Part shown: positions 45,110 through 54,881 of the stretch, one piece after another | How the letters are laid out: the number at the start of each line of letters is the position of its first letter | Numbering within the stretch: position 1 is the first letter of the stretch | Origin: Gammaproteobacteria bacterium | GTDB lineage: Bacteria > Pseudomonadota > Gammaproteobacteria > Steroidobacterales > Steroidobacteraceae | Direction: 5' to 3' | Length of the DNA: 64,000 bases | NCBI GenBank assembly: GCA_013289615.1 | Contig: JABCZO010000015.1 | Span: 24,204 to 88,203, forward strand | Position numbers and translations under genes: made by a program | The notes under the pieces: model-generated | Told to the model about the DNA's origin: nothing | The model's database searches: none | The model's input: only the letters and a program-made list of their open reading frames with translations

Positions 45110-46029
45110 CGCAGCCGCACTCGCGGGTCGATCCAGGCGTAGCACAGATCGGCCAGCAGGTTGAACAGGATGATCAGCGCGCCATACAGCACGGTGATGC
45201 CGATCACCAGCGTGTAGTCGCGATTGAGCGCGGCGGTGATGAAATAGCGGCCGATCCCGGGCAGGCCGAATACGGTCTCGACCACGATCGACCCGGTCAG
45301 GAGGCCGGCGATGGCCGGTCCCAGGAACGACACCAGCGGCGTCAGCGTCGGCGGCAATGCGTGACGCCAGACAATCAGCCGCAGCGGCAGCCCCTTGGCC
45401 CGGGCGGTGCGGATGAACGGGCTGTTCAGCACATCGATGGTGCCGGCGCGCATCAGGCGCGCGATGTAGGCGGTATAGGGCAGCGCCAGCGCCACGGCGG
45501 GCAGCAGCAGGTGCGAGGGCGAGCCATGGACCCAGTCGCCCGCGGGCAGCCAGTGCAGCTTGATCGCGAATACCAGGATCAGCAGCGGCGCCACGACGAA
45601 CACCGGGACCGAGATGCCGGCCATCGCGACTGCCATCGAGCCGTAATCCCAGCGCGTACCGCGGCGCAGCGCCGCGTTGATCCCGACCGTGCCGCCGATC
45701 GACAGTGCCAGGGTGATCGCCGTGAGGCCAATGGTCGCGTCCACCGGCAGGCCCTGGGCGATGATCTCGTTGACCGACGTGCTGCGATACTGGAAGGAAG
45801 GCCCGAGATCGCCGTGGGCGAGGTCGCCCAGATAGCGCAGGTACTGGCGCCACAGCGGCTCATCGAGATGGTACCTGGCCTCGATGCTCCTCTGGATCTC
45901 GGGCATCATCCGTTTTTCGGAATCGAACGGGCCGCCGGGCGCCGCGTGCAGCAGCAGGAACGCCAGCGTCACGATCACCAGCAGTGTCGGCAAAGCCCCG
46001 AGCAGCCTGCGAACCGTGTAGCGCAGCAT
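45106..46029 (-). CDS. oppB: peptide ABC transporter permease (OppB/DppB type)
   Basis: 307-residue permease starting MLRYTVRRLLGALPTLLVIV, the standard first helix of this family. Six membrane segments, with the coupling loop TARAKGLPLRLIVWRHALPP. One base separates it from oppA. Together with OppC it forms the pore of the peptide importer. Confidence 0.95.
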   Translation of the reverse strand: MLRYTVRRLLGALPTLLVIVTLAFLLLHAAPGGPFDSEKRMMPEIQRSIEARYHLDEPLWRQYLRYLGDLAHGDLGPSFQYRSTSVNEIIAQGLPVDATIGLTAITLALSIGGTVGINAALRRGTRWDYGSMAVAMAGISVPVFVVAPLLILVFAIKLHWLPAGDWVHGSPSHLLLPAVALALPYTAYIARLMRAGTIDVLNSPFIRTARAKGLPLRLIVWRHALPPTLTPLVSFLGPAIAGLLTGSIVVETVFGLPGIGRYFITAALNRDYTLVIGITVLYGALIILFNLLADLCYAWIDPRVRLR

Positions 46030-46030
46030 G

Positions 46031-47716
46031 CTATCGCCGCTGATGCTCGAGCAGATACATGTAGCGCGACAGGTTACGGTCCATGACGTTCGATTGCCAG
46101 CCGCGCAGGTACGGCTTCACCAGGTGGCGCGTGGCGTAGTAGTAGAGCGGAATATAGGGCGCGTCGTCGTTCAGCAGCCGCTCGGCCTGCTGGAACAGCC
46201 GGTAGCGGTTGACGTTGTCGGGCTCCTGCCCGGCGGCATCGATCAGCTGATCGAATGCGGGGTTCGAATAGACGGCGTTGTTGTTGCCGTTGCCGGAATA
46301 GCGGATCTGCATGAACGTGTACGGATCCGGATAATCGCCAATCCAGGCGTCGTAGAACAGCGGCAGCTTGTGCAGATTGCGCTCCTGGGCCAGCACCTTG
46401 AACTCCTCTTCGTACAGCCGCACCTCGGCGCCCAGGATGCTGAACCAGCTGGCGGTGATGGCTTCGAAGAAATGGCGCGAGTCCCCATCCTGCGACGGTA
46501 TATAGAGCGTAATGCGCAGCGGATGCTGCTCGGAATAGCCGGCCTGGGCGTACAGGCGGCGCGCCAGCGCGTGGCGCGCATCGTCGCCGAGCCCCTGCCA
46601 GTCCGGCACCGGCAGCTCATAGCCGGGTAGCGGCGGCATCCAGGTATAGGCGGGCTGGTACATGCCCTGCCTCATGTAGTGCACCAGCGGTTCGCGATCG
46701 AGCGCCAGCACCAGCGCCTGGCGCAGCGGCAGATTGTCCTTGAACGGCGGCAGCTGGACATTCATGCCGAGGAAGTAGGCGCCGAAGTAGGGCGAATTGA
46801 CCGCCTGCTCGCCGACGATCGATTTGAGCCAGGTGCGCTGATTGGCTGCGAATGAGTCGGTCCAGTCCAGGTCGTTGGCAAGGAATCGCGCCGCCTGATC
46901 GGCGCGACTGGGCAGCACGTAGTAGGTCACGCGCTGCAGCCGTACGTGCGCGGCATCCCAGTATTTATCGTTCTTCTGCAGCGTGATGCGGCTGCCGATC
47001 ACGTTCTCTCGCAGCACGAAGGCGCCATTGCAGACCAGGTGTTCGGGCCGCACCCAGGCATCGGCGTAGCGTGTGATCGCCGGTTCGTAGACCGGATACA
47101 GATACTGCAGCGCGAGCAGGTCGAGCAGGTAAGGAGTCGGGCCGTTCAGGCGCACGCGCAGCGTTCGCTGGTCGATAGCCGCAACGCCAAGGGACTCGGG
47201 CGGCTTGTTCCCGGTCGCGATAGCGAGCGCGTTTTCGATCGGCGCCAGCCCTTCCGCATACTGGGCGCCGGTCCTCGGATCGACTTCGCGGCGCCAGGCG
47301 TAGACAAAATCCGCGGCGGTCACCGGCGCGCCGTTGGACCAGCGGGCATCGGGCCGCAGGTGAAATAGCCAGGTCTTGCCGTCGGCGCTGCTCTCCCACG
47401 AGGAGGCGACGCCGGGAGCGGCCTTGCCGCTGATGTCGGCGCTGGTAAGACCTTCGAACAGGTCGTCGGCGATGCGCTGGCCGGGCACATCGTTCACCAG
47501 CAGCGGGTCGAGCGATCGCGGCATGTCGTCCAGCCCGCGTGCGACCGCCTGTTCCCCGGCGAGCGCGCTGCCGAGCGTGACGGATTGCGTCGGCGCGCTC
47601 GCCGCCGCTGAGCCCGGCGCTGGGACGGACATTGCGGTCGGGGCGTCGATGCTGCCGCAACCGGCAATCAGGCAAGCCGCGCATGCGGACAGCACGCCAG
47701 ATCGCCCCGCGGTCAC
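46031..47716 (-). CDS. oppA: peptide ABC transporter substrate-binding lipoprotein (OppA type)
   Basis: 561-residue solute-binding protein (SBP_bac_5). A short signal ends in the lipobox LIAGC (Cys20), so it is a periplasmic lipoprotein. Motifs such as GLDDMPRSLDPLL, DDLFEGLTS, WLFHLRPDARWSNGAPVTAA and DAWIGDYPDPYTFM are those of E. coli OppA/MppA. The start is a GTG at 47716 overlapping the fimX stop by four bases (GTGA). Peptides are the probable ligand; murein peptides cannot be excluded. Confidence 0.93.
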   Translation of the reverse strand: MTAGRSGVLSACAACLIAGCGSIDAPTAMSVPAPGSAAASAPTQSVTLGSALAGEQAVARGLDDMPRSLDPLLVNDVPGQRIADDLFEGLTSADISGKAAPGVASSWESSADGKTWLFHLRPDARWSNGAPVTAADFVYAWRREVDPRTGAQYAEGLAPIENALAIATGNKPPESLGVAAIDQRTLRVRLNGPTPYLLDLLALQYLYPVYEPAITRYADAWVRPEHLVCNGAFVLRENVIGSRITLQKNDKYWDAAHVRLQRVTYYVLPSRADQAARFLANDLDWTDSFAANQRTWLKSIVGEQAVNSPYFGAYFLGMNVQLPPFKDNLPLRQALVLALDREPLVHYMRQGMYQPAYTWMPPLPGYELPVPDWQGLGDDARHALARRLYAQAGYSEQHPLRITLYIPSQDGDSRHFFEAITASWFSILGAEVRLYEEEFKVLAQERNLHKLPLFYDAWIGDYPDPYTFMQIRYSGNGNNNAVYSNPAFDQLIDAAGQEPDNVNRYRLFQQAERLLNDDAPYIPLYYYATRHLVKPYLRGWQSNVMDRNLSRYMYLLEHQRR

Positions 47717-49764
47717 GATTTCAGCACCACCTCTTCGGGCGCGTGCACGAAATAGCCCTGGATGTACTGCACGCCGAGCTGCCACACCACCGCCATGGTA
47801 TTGGCATCCTCGATGCGCTCGGCCACCGTCTGGATGTTGTGCTTGGCCGCCGCATCGGCGATGACGCGTACACGCCGCTGCAGATCCGGGCTACCGCCCA
47901 GGCCCTGCATCAGCGAGCCGTCGATCTTGACGAAATCCATCGGTACGATACCGATCAGGCTCTGCGCCTGGACGATGCCGCCGTAGTGCTCGAGCGCAAA
48001 CTTCAGCCCGCGCGAACGCAGCGCGTTGGCCAGCTGCGTGGTCTGTTGCAGGTGCCGGGTGGCCACTTCCTCGGTGATCTGCAGGCACAGGCGACCCGGC
48101 TCGGCCAGCGTCGACTTGAGCTGCGTCTCCAGCCATTGCGGCAGCGTCGCGTCCAGCGCGCTGTCGCGCGACAGCCGCACGAACAGCAGGTCCGGCTTGC
48201 TCTTGGCTGCGAACGACAGCGAGGCGCCGATTACCCAGCGGTCGATGTTTTTCATTAGCTCGTTGCGCGCGGCGGCCGGCAGGAATTCCGAGGGCAGCAC
48301 TTCCTTGCCCTGGGCATCGAGCATGCGGATCGCGACGTCGAAGATCTTCTGATCCCCGCCGGACAGCGATGCGATCGGCTGCTGCACCAGGCGGAAGCGG
48401 TTCTCCATCAGCGCGGCTTTGATGTGCTTGACCCACACCTGGTCGTAGGCCTGCACCCGGGTGTCGTTGTCGGCACGGTCCACGGTGACCATCTGGTTGC
48501 CGCCGCGCTCGCGCCCGCGGCGCGTCGCATCGAGGGCGTCCATCGCCGTCAGGTTCACGTCCGGCTTGGCGCTCGCGACCAGCCCCAGGCCCACAGTGCA
48601 GGTCAGGTGCAGAGTGTGAGTGCCGCCCTGGAACGGATGTTTGCCCACGCGGTCGATCAGGTTTTCGCACCAGGCCTCGACGTCGCGCTGGTTGCCGCGC
48701 TCGAGCAGCAGCATCAGGCTGGTGCCGCCGAAGTGACCGGCGATGTCATGCGGTCCGAGCAACGCGCGCACGATGTTGGCGATGGCGATCAACAGCTGCT
48801 CGCTGCCGAGAATGCCGAGGTCGCGCTCGAGGGCGCCGAACTTATCCGGCCGCACGCAGGCGAGGTAGCGCACGCCGCCGGCAATCGGTTGCTCCAGCCG
48901 CTCCTGCAGCGCCGACAACAGATTGCGCCGCGTCAGCAGTCCGGTACCCGGATCGCTGCGCACCGCGGTTTCAAGCTCGCGCGCCAACTGCCGGTCATCG
49001 CGCCGGTGTGCGGCGACGATCAGCCGCACACCGGGCTCGCCATCGAATTCTCCCGGCGCCAGTGCCAGCTCCAGCGGCACCACCGAGCCGTCGCCGAGGA
49101 TCGCCCCGGCCTTGAGGGTGTGATTGCTCCAGCGCCCCTGCAGGCAGGCCGCGAGCGCGGCCTTCAGCGGCGCCTGCGTGGCCTCCTCGAACAGGTCCAT
49201 CACCGGCTGGCCTACCAGTCCGGTGGCCTCGACGAAGCCGAACAGCTCGAGCCAGGCGGCATTGGCATCCACCAGGATCCCCTCCTGGATGTGGGCGATC
49301 GCATCGTTGGATCGCTGCAGCACCGTTTCCAGCTGGCTGCGATAGTCCTGCGACGCACGCAAGGTCGAGTTGAGCGTGCGCTCGAGCCGAAAGGCGCGCA
49401 GCTCGCGCGTGATCACCGCCTGCAGTCGGCCGGGCTGCTGCAGCGATACGGTATCGCGCGCACCCTGCGCCATGTCGTCGGCGATCATCTTTTCATCCAC
49501 CTGCTCGCGCACCGCGATCAGCGGCACCGTGCTCGATACCTCATCGCGCATCGCCGCCAGCGCGCTCAGCTCCTGGCCCGGACCCAGGCAGCACACCAGC
49601 AGCTCGGGATTGATCTGCGCCAGCGCATCGGGAATGTCCTGTGCCGCCGGAATCCAGGTGCAATGCGCCGCGACCCCGGTTCGGCGCAACAGGCTGTTGA
49701 GCGCCTCGACGGCATCGCGCGTGGCACTGTGGACGATCAGCGGAACCGCGGTGGGATCGCTCAA
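47713..49764 (-). CDS. fimX: FimX-like protein with degenerate GGDEF and EAL domains
   Basis: 683-residue cytoplasmic protein with the REC-PAS-GGDEF-EAL layout of FimX, the c-di-GMP receptor that controls type IV pilus assembly and twitching. The receiver-like domain covers about 1-125, PAS about 145-255, GGDEF-like about 275-420 (FGGTSLMLL in place of GGDEF) and EAL-like about 430-683. The EAL triad is lost (FDVAIRM) and the DDFGTG segment reads LEHYGGIVQ, so neither synthesis nor hydrolysis is expected. The binding-type motif FVKIDGSLMQG is kept. The start is a TTG, supported by GGAGA seven bases upstream. It is coupled to oppA. Confidence 0.88.
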   Translation of the reverse strand: MSDPTAVPLIVHSATRDAVEALNSLLRRTGVAAHCTWIPAAQDIPDALAQINPELLVCCLGPGQELSALAAMRDEVSSTVPLIAVREQVDEKMIADDMAQGARDTVSLQQPGRLQAVITRELRAFRLERTLNSTLRASQDYRSQLETVLQRSNDAIAHIQEGILVDANAAWLELFGFVEATGLVGQPVMDLFEEATQAPLKAALAACLQGRWSNHTLKAGAILGDGSVVPLELALAPGEFDGEPGVRLIVAAHRRDDRQLARELETAVRSDPGTGLLTRRNLLSALQERLEQPIAGGVRYLACVRPDKFGALERDLGILGSEQLLIAIANIVRALLGPHDIAGHFGGTSLMLLLERGNQRDVEAWCENLIDRVGKHPFQGGTHTLHLTCTVGLGLVASAKPDVNLTAMDALDATRRGRERGGNQMVTVDRADNDTRVQAYDQVWVKHIKAALMENRFRLVQQPIASLSGGDQKIFDVAIRMLDAQGKEVLPSEFLPAAARNELMKNIDRWVIGASLSFAAKSKPDLLFVRLSRDSALDATLPQWLETQLKSTLAEPGRLCLQITEEVATRHLQQTTQLANALRSRGLKFALEHYGGIVQAQSLIGIVPMDFVKIDGSLMQGLGGSPDLQRRVRVIADAAAKHNIQTVAERIEDANTMAVVWQLGVQYIQGYFVHAPEEVVLKS

Positions 49765-49790
49765 GAGTCATTCTCCGGCAGCGCGCGAGT

Positions 49791-50873
49791 CTAACACCCG
49801 GGTGTGGCGTCGCTGTGAAGCGCATCCCATGCGGCAGCAGGCGCGGCGTGCCCCAGCACCATCTTGGCGGCGGCTCCCGGCAGTTCGCGGGCCAACCGGG
49901 GCAGCAGATAGCCCGGCAGACGCGCGGCCAATTGCGCCATCAGCGCCTGTGCGCGCCGCTCATCGACCTCGAAATGCGCGGTGCCGCGCACGCGATCGAG
50001 CAGGTGCAGGTAGTACGGCAGCACGCCGGCCGACCACAGCGCCTGTGACAACCCGTGCAGGGCTGCGACCGAATCGTTGATCCCGGCGAGCAGCACCGAC
50101 TGGTTGAGCAGCGTGGCGCCGGCGGCGCGCAGCCGGCCGGCAGCGCCGCGAACCGTGGCGTCGATTTCATTAGCATGATTGCTGTGCAGAACGATTACGC
50201 AGGGCCAGGGCAGCGCGCCGATCCAGGCGAGCAGTTCGTCATCGACCCGTTCCGGCAGCACCACCGGGGTGCGCGTATGCAGCCGCAGCCGGCGAATATG
50301 CGGGATCGCGCGCAGGCTAGCGGTGAGCTGCGCCAGCCGCGGCGTGGTCAGCGACAGCGGATCGCCGCCGGAGAGGATCAGTTCCTCGATCGAGCGGTCG
50401 GCGGCGATGAGCGCCAGCGCCTGGCGCCAGCGCGGGCCGTCATCGTGCACGCTGTCATACGGGAATTCGCGGCGAAAGCAGTAGCGGCAGTGCACCGCGC
50501 AGGCCGCGGTGGTGATCAGCAGCGCGCGAGCGTGATATTTGTGCAGCAGACCCGGAGCACGCATCGCGGCCCGTTCGTCGAGCGGATCGGAACCGAATCC
50601 GGGCCGCTCGATCAGCTCCGCCAGCCCGGGCAGCACCTGCAGCAGCAGCGGGTCGGCCGGGTCGCCACGGCGCATGCGGCGCACGAAACCGCGCGGCACG
50701 CGCAGCCGGAACTGCGCGCCGGCGGCATGGGCGCCCAGCGCGAGCTGCGGATCCAGCTCCAGCAGCCGGCACAGTTCGAGCGGGTCGGTGATCGCCTGCG
50801 CCAGTTCGCGCTGCCAGGTCGCGGCGCCGGCGGCCGGTTGTGGCTGGCGGCTCAAGGTTGATGCCGTTATCAT
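49791..50873 (-). CDS. epmB: EF-P beta-lysylation enzyme EpmB (lysine 2,3-aminomutase)
   Basis: 360-residue radical-SAM, PLP-dependent enzyme that turns L-alpha-lysine into (R)-beta-lysine for EF-P modification. The cluster cysteines are Cys125, Cys129 and Cys132 in [19 protein letters not shown] and substrate regions include [13 protein letters not shown] and [14 protein letters not shown]. The start [10 protein letters not shown] (50873) is chosen over an upstream frame that is not conserved. It is divergent from efp, with 53 bases between the start codons, and precedes fimX by 26 bases in one direction. Confidence 0.95.
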   Translation of the reverse strand: MITASTLSRQPQPAAGAATWQRELAQAITDPLELCRLLELDPQLALGAHAAGAQFRLRVPRGFVRRMRRGDPADPLLLQVLPGLAELIERPGFGSDPLDERAAMRAPGLLHKYHARALLITTAACAVHCRYCFRREFPYDSVHDDGPRWRQALALIAADRSIEELILSGGDPLSLTTPRLAQLTASLRAIPHIRRLRLHTRTPVVLPERVDDELLAWIGALPWPCVIVLHSNHANEIDATVRGAAGRLRAAGATLLNQSVLLAGINDSVAALHGLSQALWSAGVLPYYLHLLDRVRGTAHFEVDERRAQALMAQLAARLPGYLLPRLARELPGAAAKMVLGHAAPAAAWDALHSDATPGC

Positions 50874-50926
50874 ACGCGCCCTTTTTTGACGGTCGTCATT
50901 GTGCGGCCGCAACCGGCGGAAATGAA

Positions 50927-51496
50927 ATGGCCAGCTACACGACCAACGAGTTCAAATCGGGTCTGCGCATCATCATCGATGGCGATCCGTTCTCGATCGT
51001 CGAGAACGAAATGGTCAAGCCCGGCAAGGGCCAGGCCTTCAATCGCGTGCGGATCCGCAATCTGAAGACCGGCCGCACGATCGAGCGCACCTTCAAATCC
51101 GGTGAGAGCGTGGAAGCGGCCGACGTGGTCGATGTCGACATGCAATACCTGTACAGCGATGGGGATTTCTTTCATTTCATGATGCCGGAGAATTTCGAGC
51201 AGCATGTTGCCACCAAGGCGGTGGTCGGCGACAGTGCGCAGTGGCTCAAGGATGGCACGGTCTGCATCGTGACGCTGTGGAACAACGTGCCGATCGTAGT
51301 CACGCCGCCGCCGCACATCGAGCTCAAGGTGATCGAGACCGATCCCGGCCTGCGCGGCGATACCGCGACCGGCGGGCAGAAGTCAGCCAAGCTGGAGACC
51401 GGAGCCGTGGTGCGCGTGCCGTTGTTCATTAACGAGGGCGAAGTGCTCAAGGTCGACACCCGCACCGGGTCGTATATCTCCCGCGCCAAGCAGTAG
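50927..51496 (+). CDS. efp: translation elongation factor P
   Basis: 189-residue factor that rescues ribosomes stalled at polyproline. Three OB-like domains, starting with [20 protein letters not shown]. The lysine that receives beta-lysine is Lys34 in VKPGKGQAF, in agreement with the presence of EpmA and EpmB genes on both sides. The final domain ends [13 protein letters not shown], as expected. The ribosome site is GGCGGAAA just before the ATG. Confidence 0.97.
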   Translation: MASYTTNEFKSGLRIIIDGDPFSIVENEMVKPGKGQAFNRVRIRNLKTGRTIERTFKSGESVEAADVVDVDMQYLYSDGDFFHFMMPENFEQHVATKAVVGDSAQWLKDGTVCIVTLWNNVPIVVTPPPHIELKVIETDPGLRGDTATGGQKSAKLETGAVVRVPLFINEGEVLKVDTRTGSYISRAKQ

Positions 51497-51505
51497 GCGC
51501 GCGCC

Positions 51506-52468
51506 TCAGGCGCGCTCGAGCGGGAAGGCCAGCACCGCGCTGATGTCGCTTGCGCCGGTGCGCAGCATCAGCAGCCGATCGAAGCCCATCGCAACTCCGG
51601 ATACCGGCGGCAGCCCCGCGGCCAGCGCGTCCAGCAGCGCCTGGTCGATGTCGGGGGCCGGCAGGCCGCTGCGGCGGCGCTGCTCGCGATCGGCTTCGAA
51701 TCGTGCACGCTGCTCGGCGGCATCGGCGAGCTCCTCGAAGCCGTTGGCAAGCTCGACACCGCGGTAGTAGAGCTCGAAGCGCAGCGCGACCCGCCGATCA
51801 TCCGGGTCCAGGCGCGCCAGCCCCGCCTGGCTGGCCGGATAGCGGTGCACGAAGCACAGCCGCTCGGCACCGAGGCGCGGCCCGACGGCGCTGGCCATCA
51901 GCCAGTCGAGCAGCTGGTCGCGGTCGCAGTGCGCGGCCAGCTTCGGGTCCAGCCGCTCGCGCGCAGCCAGCGCGCGCAGCGCAGCGTCGGTGGCCGTCAG
52001 CGGCGCACACGCCAGCTCGCGCTCAAAGGCCTGCTGGTAGCTCAGGGTCTCAAACGGTGCCGCGAGCGGCAGGCCCAGCAGCGCCGCGGCCAGCAGCGCC
52101 ACTTCCTGCATCAGCTGCTGCATCGAATGGCCGCAGCGATACCACTCGATCAGCATGAACTCGGCGTTATGCAGCCGGCTGGATTCATCGCCGCGGAACA
52201 CGTGGCCGATCTGATAAATATCACCGCTGCCGGCCGCCAGCAGGCGCTTCATCGCATATTCGGGCGAGGTGTGCAGGAACAGCGGCGCGCCGTGGCCGGG
52301 TAGCTGGACCTGCGCCGAGTGGATATGGCGGTCGGTGACTGCATGGCGAACCAGCGCCGGGGTGTCCACTTCGAGCACGCCGCGCGCGGCGAAGAAGCCG
52401 CGGGCGCATGCCAGCAGCTCGGCGCGCAGACGCAGGGTCGGCAGCGAGGCGCTCGGGCGCCAGTTCAT
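51506..52468 (-). CDS. epmA: EF-P--(R)-beta-lysine ligase EpmA (GenX/PoxA)
   Basis: 320-residue paralogue of class II lysyl-tRNA synthetase lacking the anticodon-binding domain. It adenylates (R)-beta-lysine and joins it to EF-P Lys34. Class II motifs are visible: [51 protein letters not shown] and the motif 3 region [12 protein letters not shown]. It converges with efp (nine bases apart) and overlaps psd by four bases. Confidence 0.96.
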   Translation of the reverse strand: MNWRPSASLPTLRLRAELLACARGFFAARGVLEVDTPALVRHAVTDRHIHSAQVQLPGHGAPLFLHTSPEYAMKRLLAAGSGDIYQIGHVFRGDESSRLHNAEFMLIEWYRCGHSMQQLMQEVALLAAALLGLPLAAPFETLSYQQAFERELACAPLTATDAALRALAARERLDPKLAAHCDRDQLLDWLMASAVGPRLGAERLCFVHRYPASQAGLARLDPDDRRVALRFELYYRGVELANGFEELADAAEQRARFEADREQRRRSGLPAPDIDQALLDALAAGLPPVSGVAMGFDRLLMLRTGASDISAVLAFPLERA

Positions 52469-53346
52469 GAGCTAACCGGCTGCAACAGCGAGCCCAGACC
52501 CTGGCCGACCGCGACGGCGGCTCCAGGTTGCAATGCTGGATCCCAGCGCGCCACGCCGGGCGGCAGCAGCAGCAGCACTGTCGAGCCCATGTTGAAGAGG
52601 CCGAGCTGCGCACCGCGCGGCTGCCACAGGCCGGCTTCACGGCTTGGCTCGAGACGATGGATGCCGTGCGTGCGTGCGCCCGCGCCGCGCCAGGGCGTGA
52701 TCTGGCCGTGCCACACAGTACTGATGCTGCCGACGAACAGGGCACCGACCAGCACCACCGCGAAGCGGCCGTGCTCGCCGTCGAAAACGCAGATCACGCG
52801 CTCGTTGCGCGCGAACAGGCCCGGCACGCGTGCGACGCTGGCGCTGTTGACCGAAAACAGCCGCCCGGGCACGTGCCAGGCGGCCAGCAACCGCCCGGCC
52901 AGCGGCATGTGTACGCGATGGTAGTTGAACGGTGCCAGATACAGTGTCGCGTACAGTCCGCCGCGCAGCGCCGGAGCCCAGTGCGCCGTATCGGCGAGCA
53001 GCGCCTCGAGCGTGAACCAATGCCCCTTGGCCTGCAGCAGTGCATTACCCTGCAGAGCGCTCGCGATGCTGAGCGTGCCGTCGCAGGGCGAGATGATGCG
53101 CTGCGGATCCGGATCGATCGGGCGCGCCCCGGCGGCCAGGGCCCGGGTAAAGAAGGCATTGAAACTGGGATAGCGCAGCGGCTCGGGTTCAAGTGCGTCC
53201 ACCATGCGTGGCCGGTAAGCGCGCATGAAGGCGCCGATCAGGGAATTCTTCAGCCAGCGCCAGTGCGAGCGGCTCAGCGCGTAGACGCTGCGGCACAGCA
53301 GGTGATGCGGCAGCAGGTACTGCAGCCTGACGAACAGCGCGCTCAT
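52465..53346 (-). CDS. psd: phosphatidylserine decarboxylase proenzyme
   Basis: 293-residue membrane-associated proenzyme that makes phosphatidylethanolamine. It cleaves itself to create a pyruvoyl group at the serine of a GST motif. Here the motif is FNMGST with Ser255, Met in place of the usual Leu at the site. Other motifs are [19 protein letters not shown] and GRLFSVN. The order psd-epmA resembles the neighbouring position of psd and epmA in enterobacteria. Confidence 0.95.
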   Translation of the reverse strand: MSALFVRLQYLLPHHLLCRSVYALSRSHWRWLKNSLIGAFMRAYRPRMVDALEPEPLRYPSFNAFFTRALAAGARPIDPDPQRIISPCDGTLSIASALQGNALLQAKGHWFTLEALLADTAHWAPALRGGLYATLYLAPFNYHRVHMPLAGRLLAAWHVPGRLFSVNSASVARVPGLFARNERVICVFDGEHGRFAVVLVGALFVGSISTVWHGQITPWRGAGARTHGIHRLEPSREAGLWQPRGAQLGLFNMGSTVLLLLPPGVARWDPALQPGAAVAVGQGLGSLLQPVSS

Positions 53347-53354
53347 CGGCTTGG

Positions 53355-53966
53355 CTACAGGTGCGCGGCCGCGGCGACCCGGTGCAGATCGGCGGCAAGC
53401 TTCGGAGCCGAGAACGGCGGGGAAAATACCGCAACCAGCCGGCCCCGGGCATCGAGCAGATACAGCGTCGCCGAATGGTCCATCGTATAGCTGCCGTCGG
53501 GCAGGTGCTCACGCACGGCGATCGCGCCGAGCGTCCTGAGCAGTGGCGCCAGCGCCGCCGCATCGCCGCGGGCGCCGATGAAGCTGCCGCTGAAGGCGCC
53601 GAGGTAGACTTGCAGGCTCGCGGCGCTGTCGCGCTCCGGATCGATGGTGATGAATACCACCTGCGAGCCCGGTAGCGGGGCGGCGCGCTGCACCTGCGTG
53701 AGCGTGGCGAGGGTGGTCGGGCAGGCATCGGGACAATTGGTAAAACCGAAGAACAACAGCGTTGGGTGGCCACGCAGGCTGTTGAGGTCGAAATCAGCGC
53801 CGGTCAGATCCTTGAGGTGAAATTCCGGCAGCGCGCGCGGCTGCGGCAGCCAGGTGCCGGTCTCGAGCGGCACGCTGGTGGCGCCCAGCAGGCGTGCCAG
53901 CAGCACGCCGAGCAGCAGCGCGGCGCTGCCGATCGATGCCAACAGCACAATGGTGCGAGCAGTCAT
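53355..53966 (-). CDS. SCO1/SenC family copper protein
   Basis: 203-residue membrane-anchored thioredoxin-fold protein that helps build the CuA centre of cytochrome c oxidase. An N-terminal membrane segment (about 6-27, VLLASIGSAALLLGVLLARL) is followed by the copper motif CPDAC (Cys78, Cys82) and a conserved histidine in YTMDHSATLYL. No oxidase gene is in the window. The ATG at 53966 shares two bases with the prmB ATG on the other strand (CATG), so the two genes are divergent head to head without any gap. Confidence 0.92.
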   Translation of the reverse strand: MTARTIVLLASIGSAALLLGVLLARLLGATSVPLETGTWLPQPRALPEFHLKDLTGADFDLNSLRGHPTLLFFGFTNCPDACPTTLATLTQVQRAAPLPGSQVVFITIDPERDSAASLQVYLGAFSGSFIGARGDAAALAPLLRTLGAIAVREHLPDGSYTMDHSATLYLLDARGRLVAVFSPPFSAPKLAADLHRVAAAAHL

Positions 53967-54870
53967 GCGGCAATTATCACACAGCGGCCAGGCCAACCCG
54001 ACGGTCGAGCAGCTGCTTGTGCGCAGCACGCGACGCCTGTCGCGTGCGCGGCTGCATTATGGTCACGGGACCGAGCGTGCACGCGACGATGCGGCGGCAC
54101 TGTTGTGGCACGTGATGCGCCTGCCGTGGCCGGCGCCGGCCGCGGCGTATCGACGCCGCGTATCGGCCACGGCGCGGGCCGCTCTCGAGCGGCTGCTGCA
54201 GCAACGCATTCGCGAGCGCATGCCGGTGGCGTACCTGACGCGGCGCTGCTGGTTTGCGGGCCTGCCGCTGTACGTCGATCAGCGCGTGCTGATCCCGCGC
54301 TCCCCGATCGCGGAACTGATCGAGCGGCGCTTTGAACCGTGGATAGAGCGTGCGCGCGTGCGCCGTATCCTGGATCTTGGCACCGGCTCGGGCTGCATCG
54401 CGGTAGCCTGCGCGCGGGCGTTCCCGCGCGCCCGGGTGGATGCGGCCGACTTGTCGGACGACGCGCTCGCCGTGGCGCACATCAACATCCGCCGCCACCG
54501 ACTCTCGGCACGTGTGCGTGCCGTGAAATCGGATCATTTCGCCGGACTGAGCGCCGCCAGCTACGATATCATCGTCAGCAATCCGCCCTATGTGGCACGG
54601 CGTCAGCTGAGGGGCCTGCCGGCGGAATACCGGCACGAGCCGCGGCTCGCACTGGCGGCAGGCGAGGACGGCCTGGACTCGGCGAGAATTATTTTGCGCG
54701 ACGCGGCAGCGCATCTGAATCCCGGCGGAATCCTGATCGTCGAGGTCGGCAACTCGGAGCGAGCGCTGCAACGCGCCTATCCCCGGCTGCCCTTTACCTG
54801 GCTGGCATTTGAGCGCGGAGGCGGCGGTGTATTTGTGATCGAGCGCGAGCAGCTACTGCAGCGGAAATGA
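53965..54870 (+). CDS. prmB: ribosomal protein uL3 glutamine N5-methyltransferase PrmB
   Basis: 301-residue SAM enzyme that methylates a glutamine of ribosomal protein L3. An N-terminal helical domain (motif YGHGTERARDDA) is followed by RVLIPRSPIAELIE, the SAM motif ILDLGTGSGCIAVACA and the catalytic NPPY (about 205-208). The start MRQLSHSG at 53965 gives the same N-terminal length as E. coli PrmB; an ATG at 53950 is an alternative. The prmB-aroC-asd order is usual in gammaproteobacteria. Confidence 0.95.
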   Translation: MRQLSHSGQANPTVEQLLVRSTRRLSRARLHYGHGTERARDDAAALLWHVMRLPWPAPAAAYRRRVSATARAALERLLQQRIRERMPVAYLTRRCWFAGLPLYVDQRVLIPRSPIAELIERRFEPWIERARVRRILDLGTGSGCIAVACARAFPRARVDAADLSDDALAVAHINIRRHRLSARVRAVKSDHFAGLSAASYDIIVSNPPYVARRQLRGLPAEYRHEPRLALAAGEDGLDSARIILRDAAAHLNPGGILIVEVGNSERALQRAYPRLPFTWLAFERGGGGVFVIEREQLLQRK

Positions 54871-54881
54871 CGAACTAGCGA

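Noticed and set aside
50881..50890. T6 run between epmB and efp as a terminator tail
   Set aside because: No GC-rich stem precedes it on either strand.
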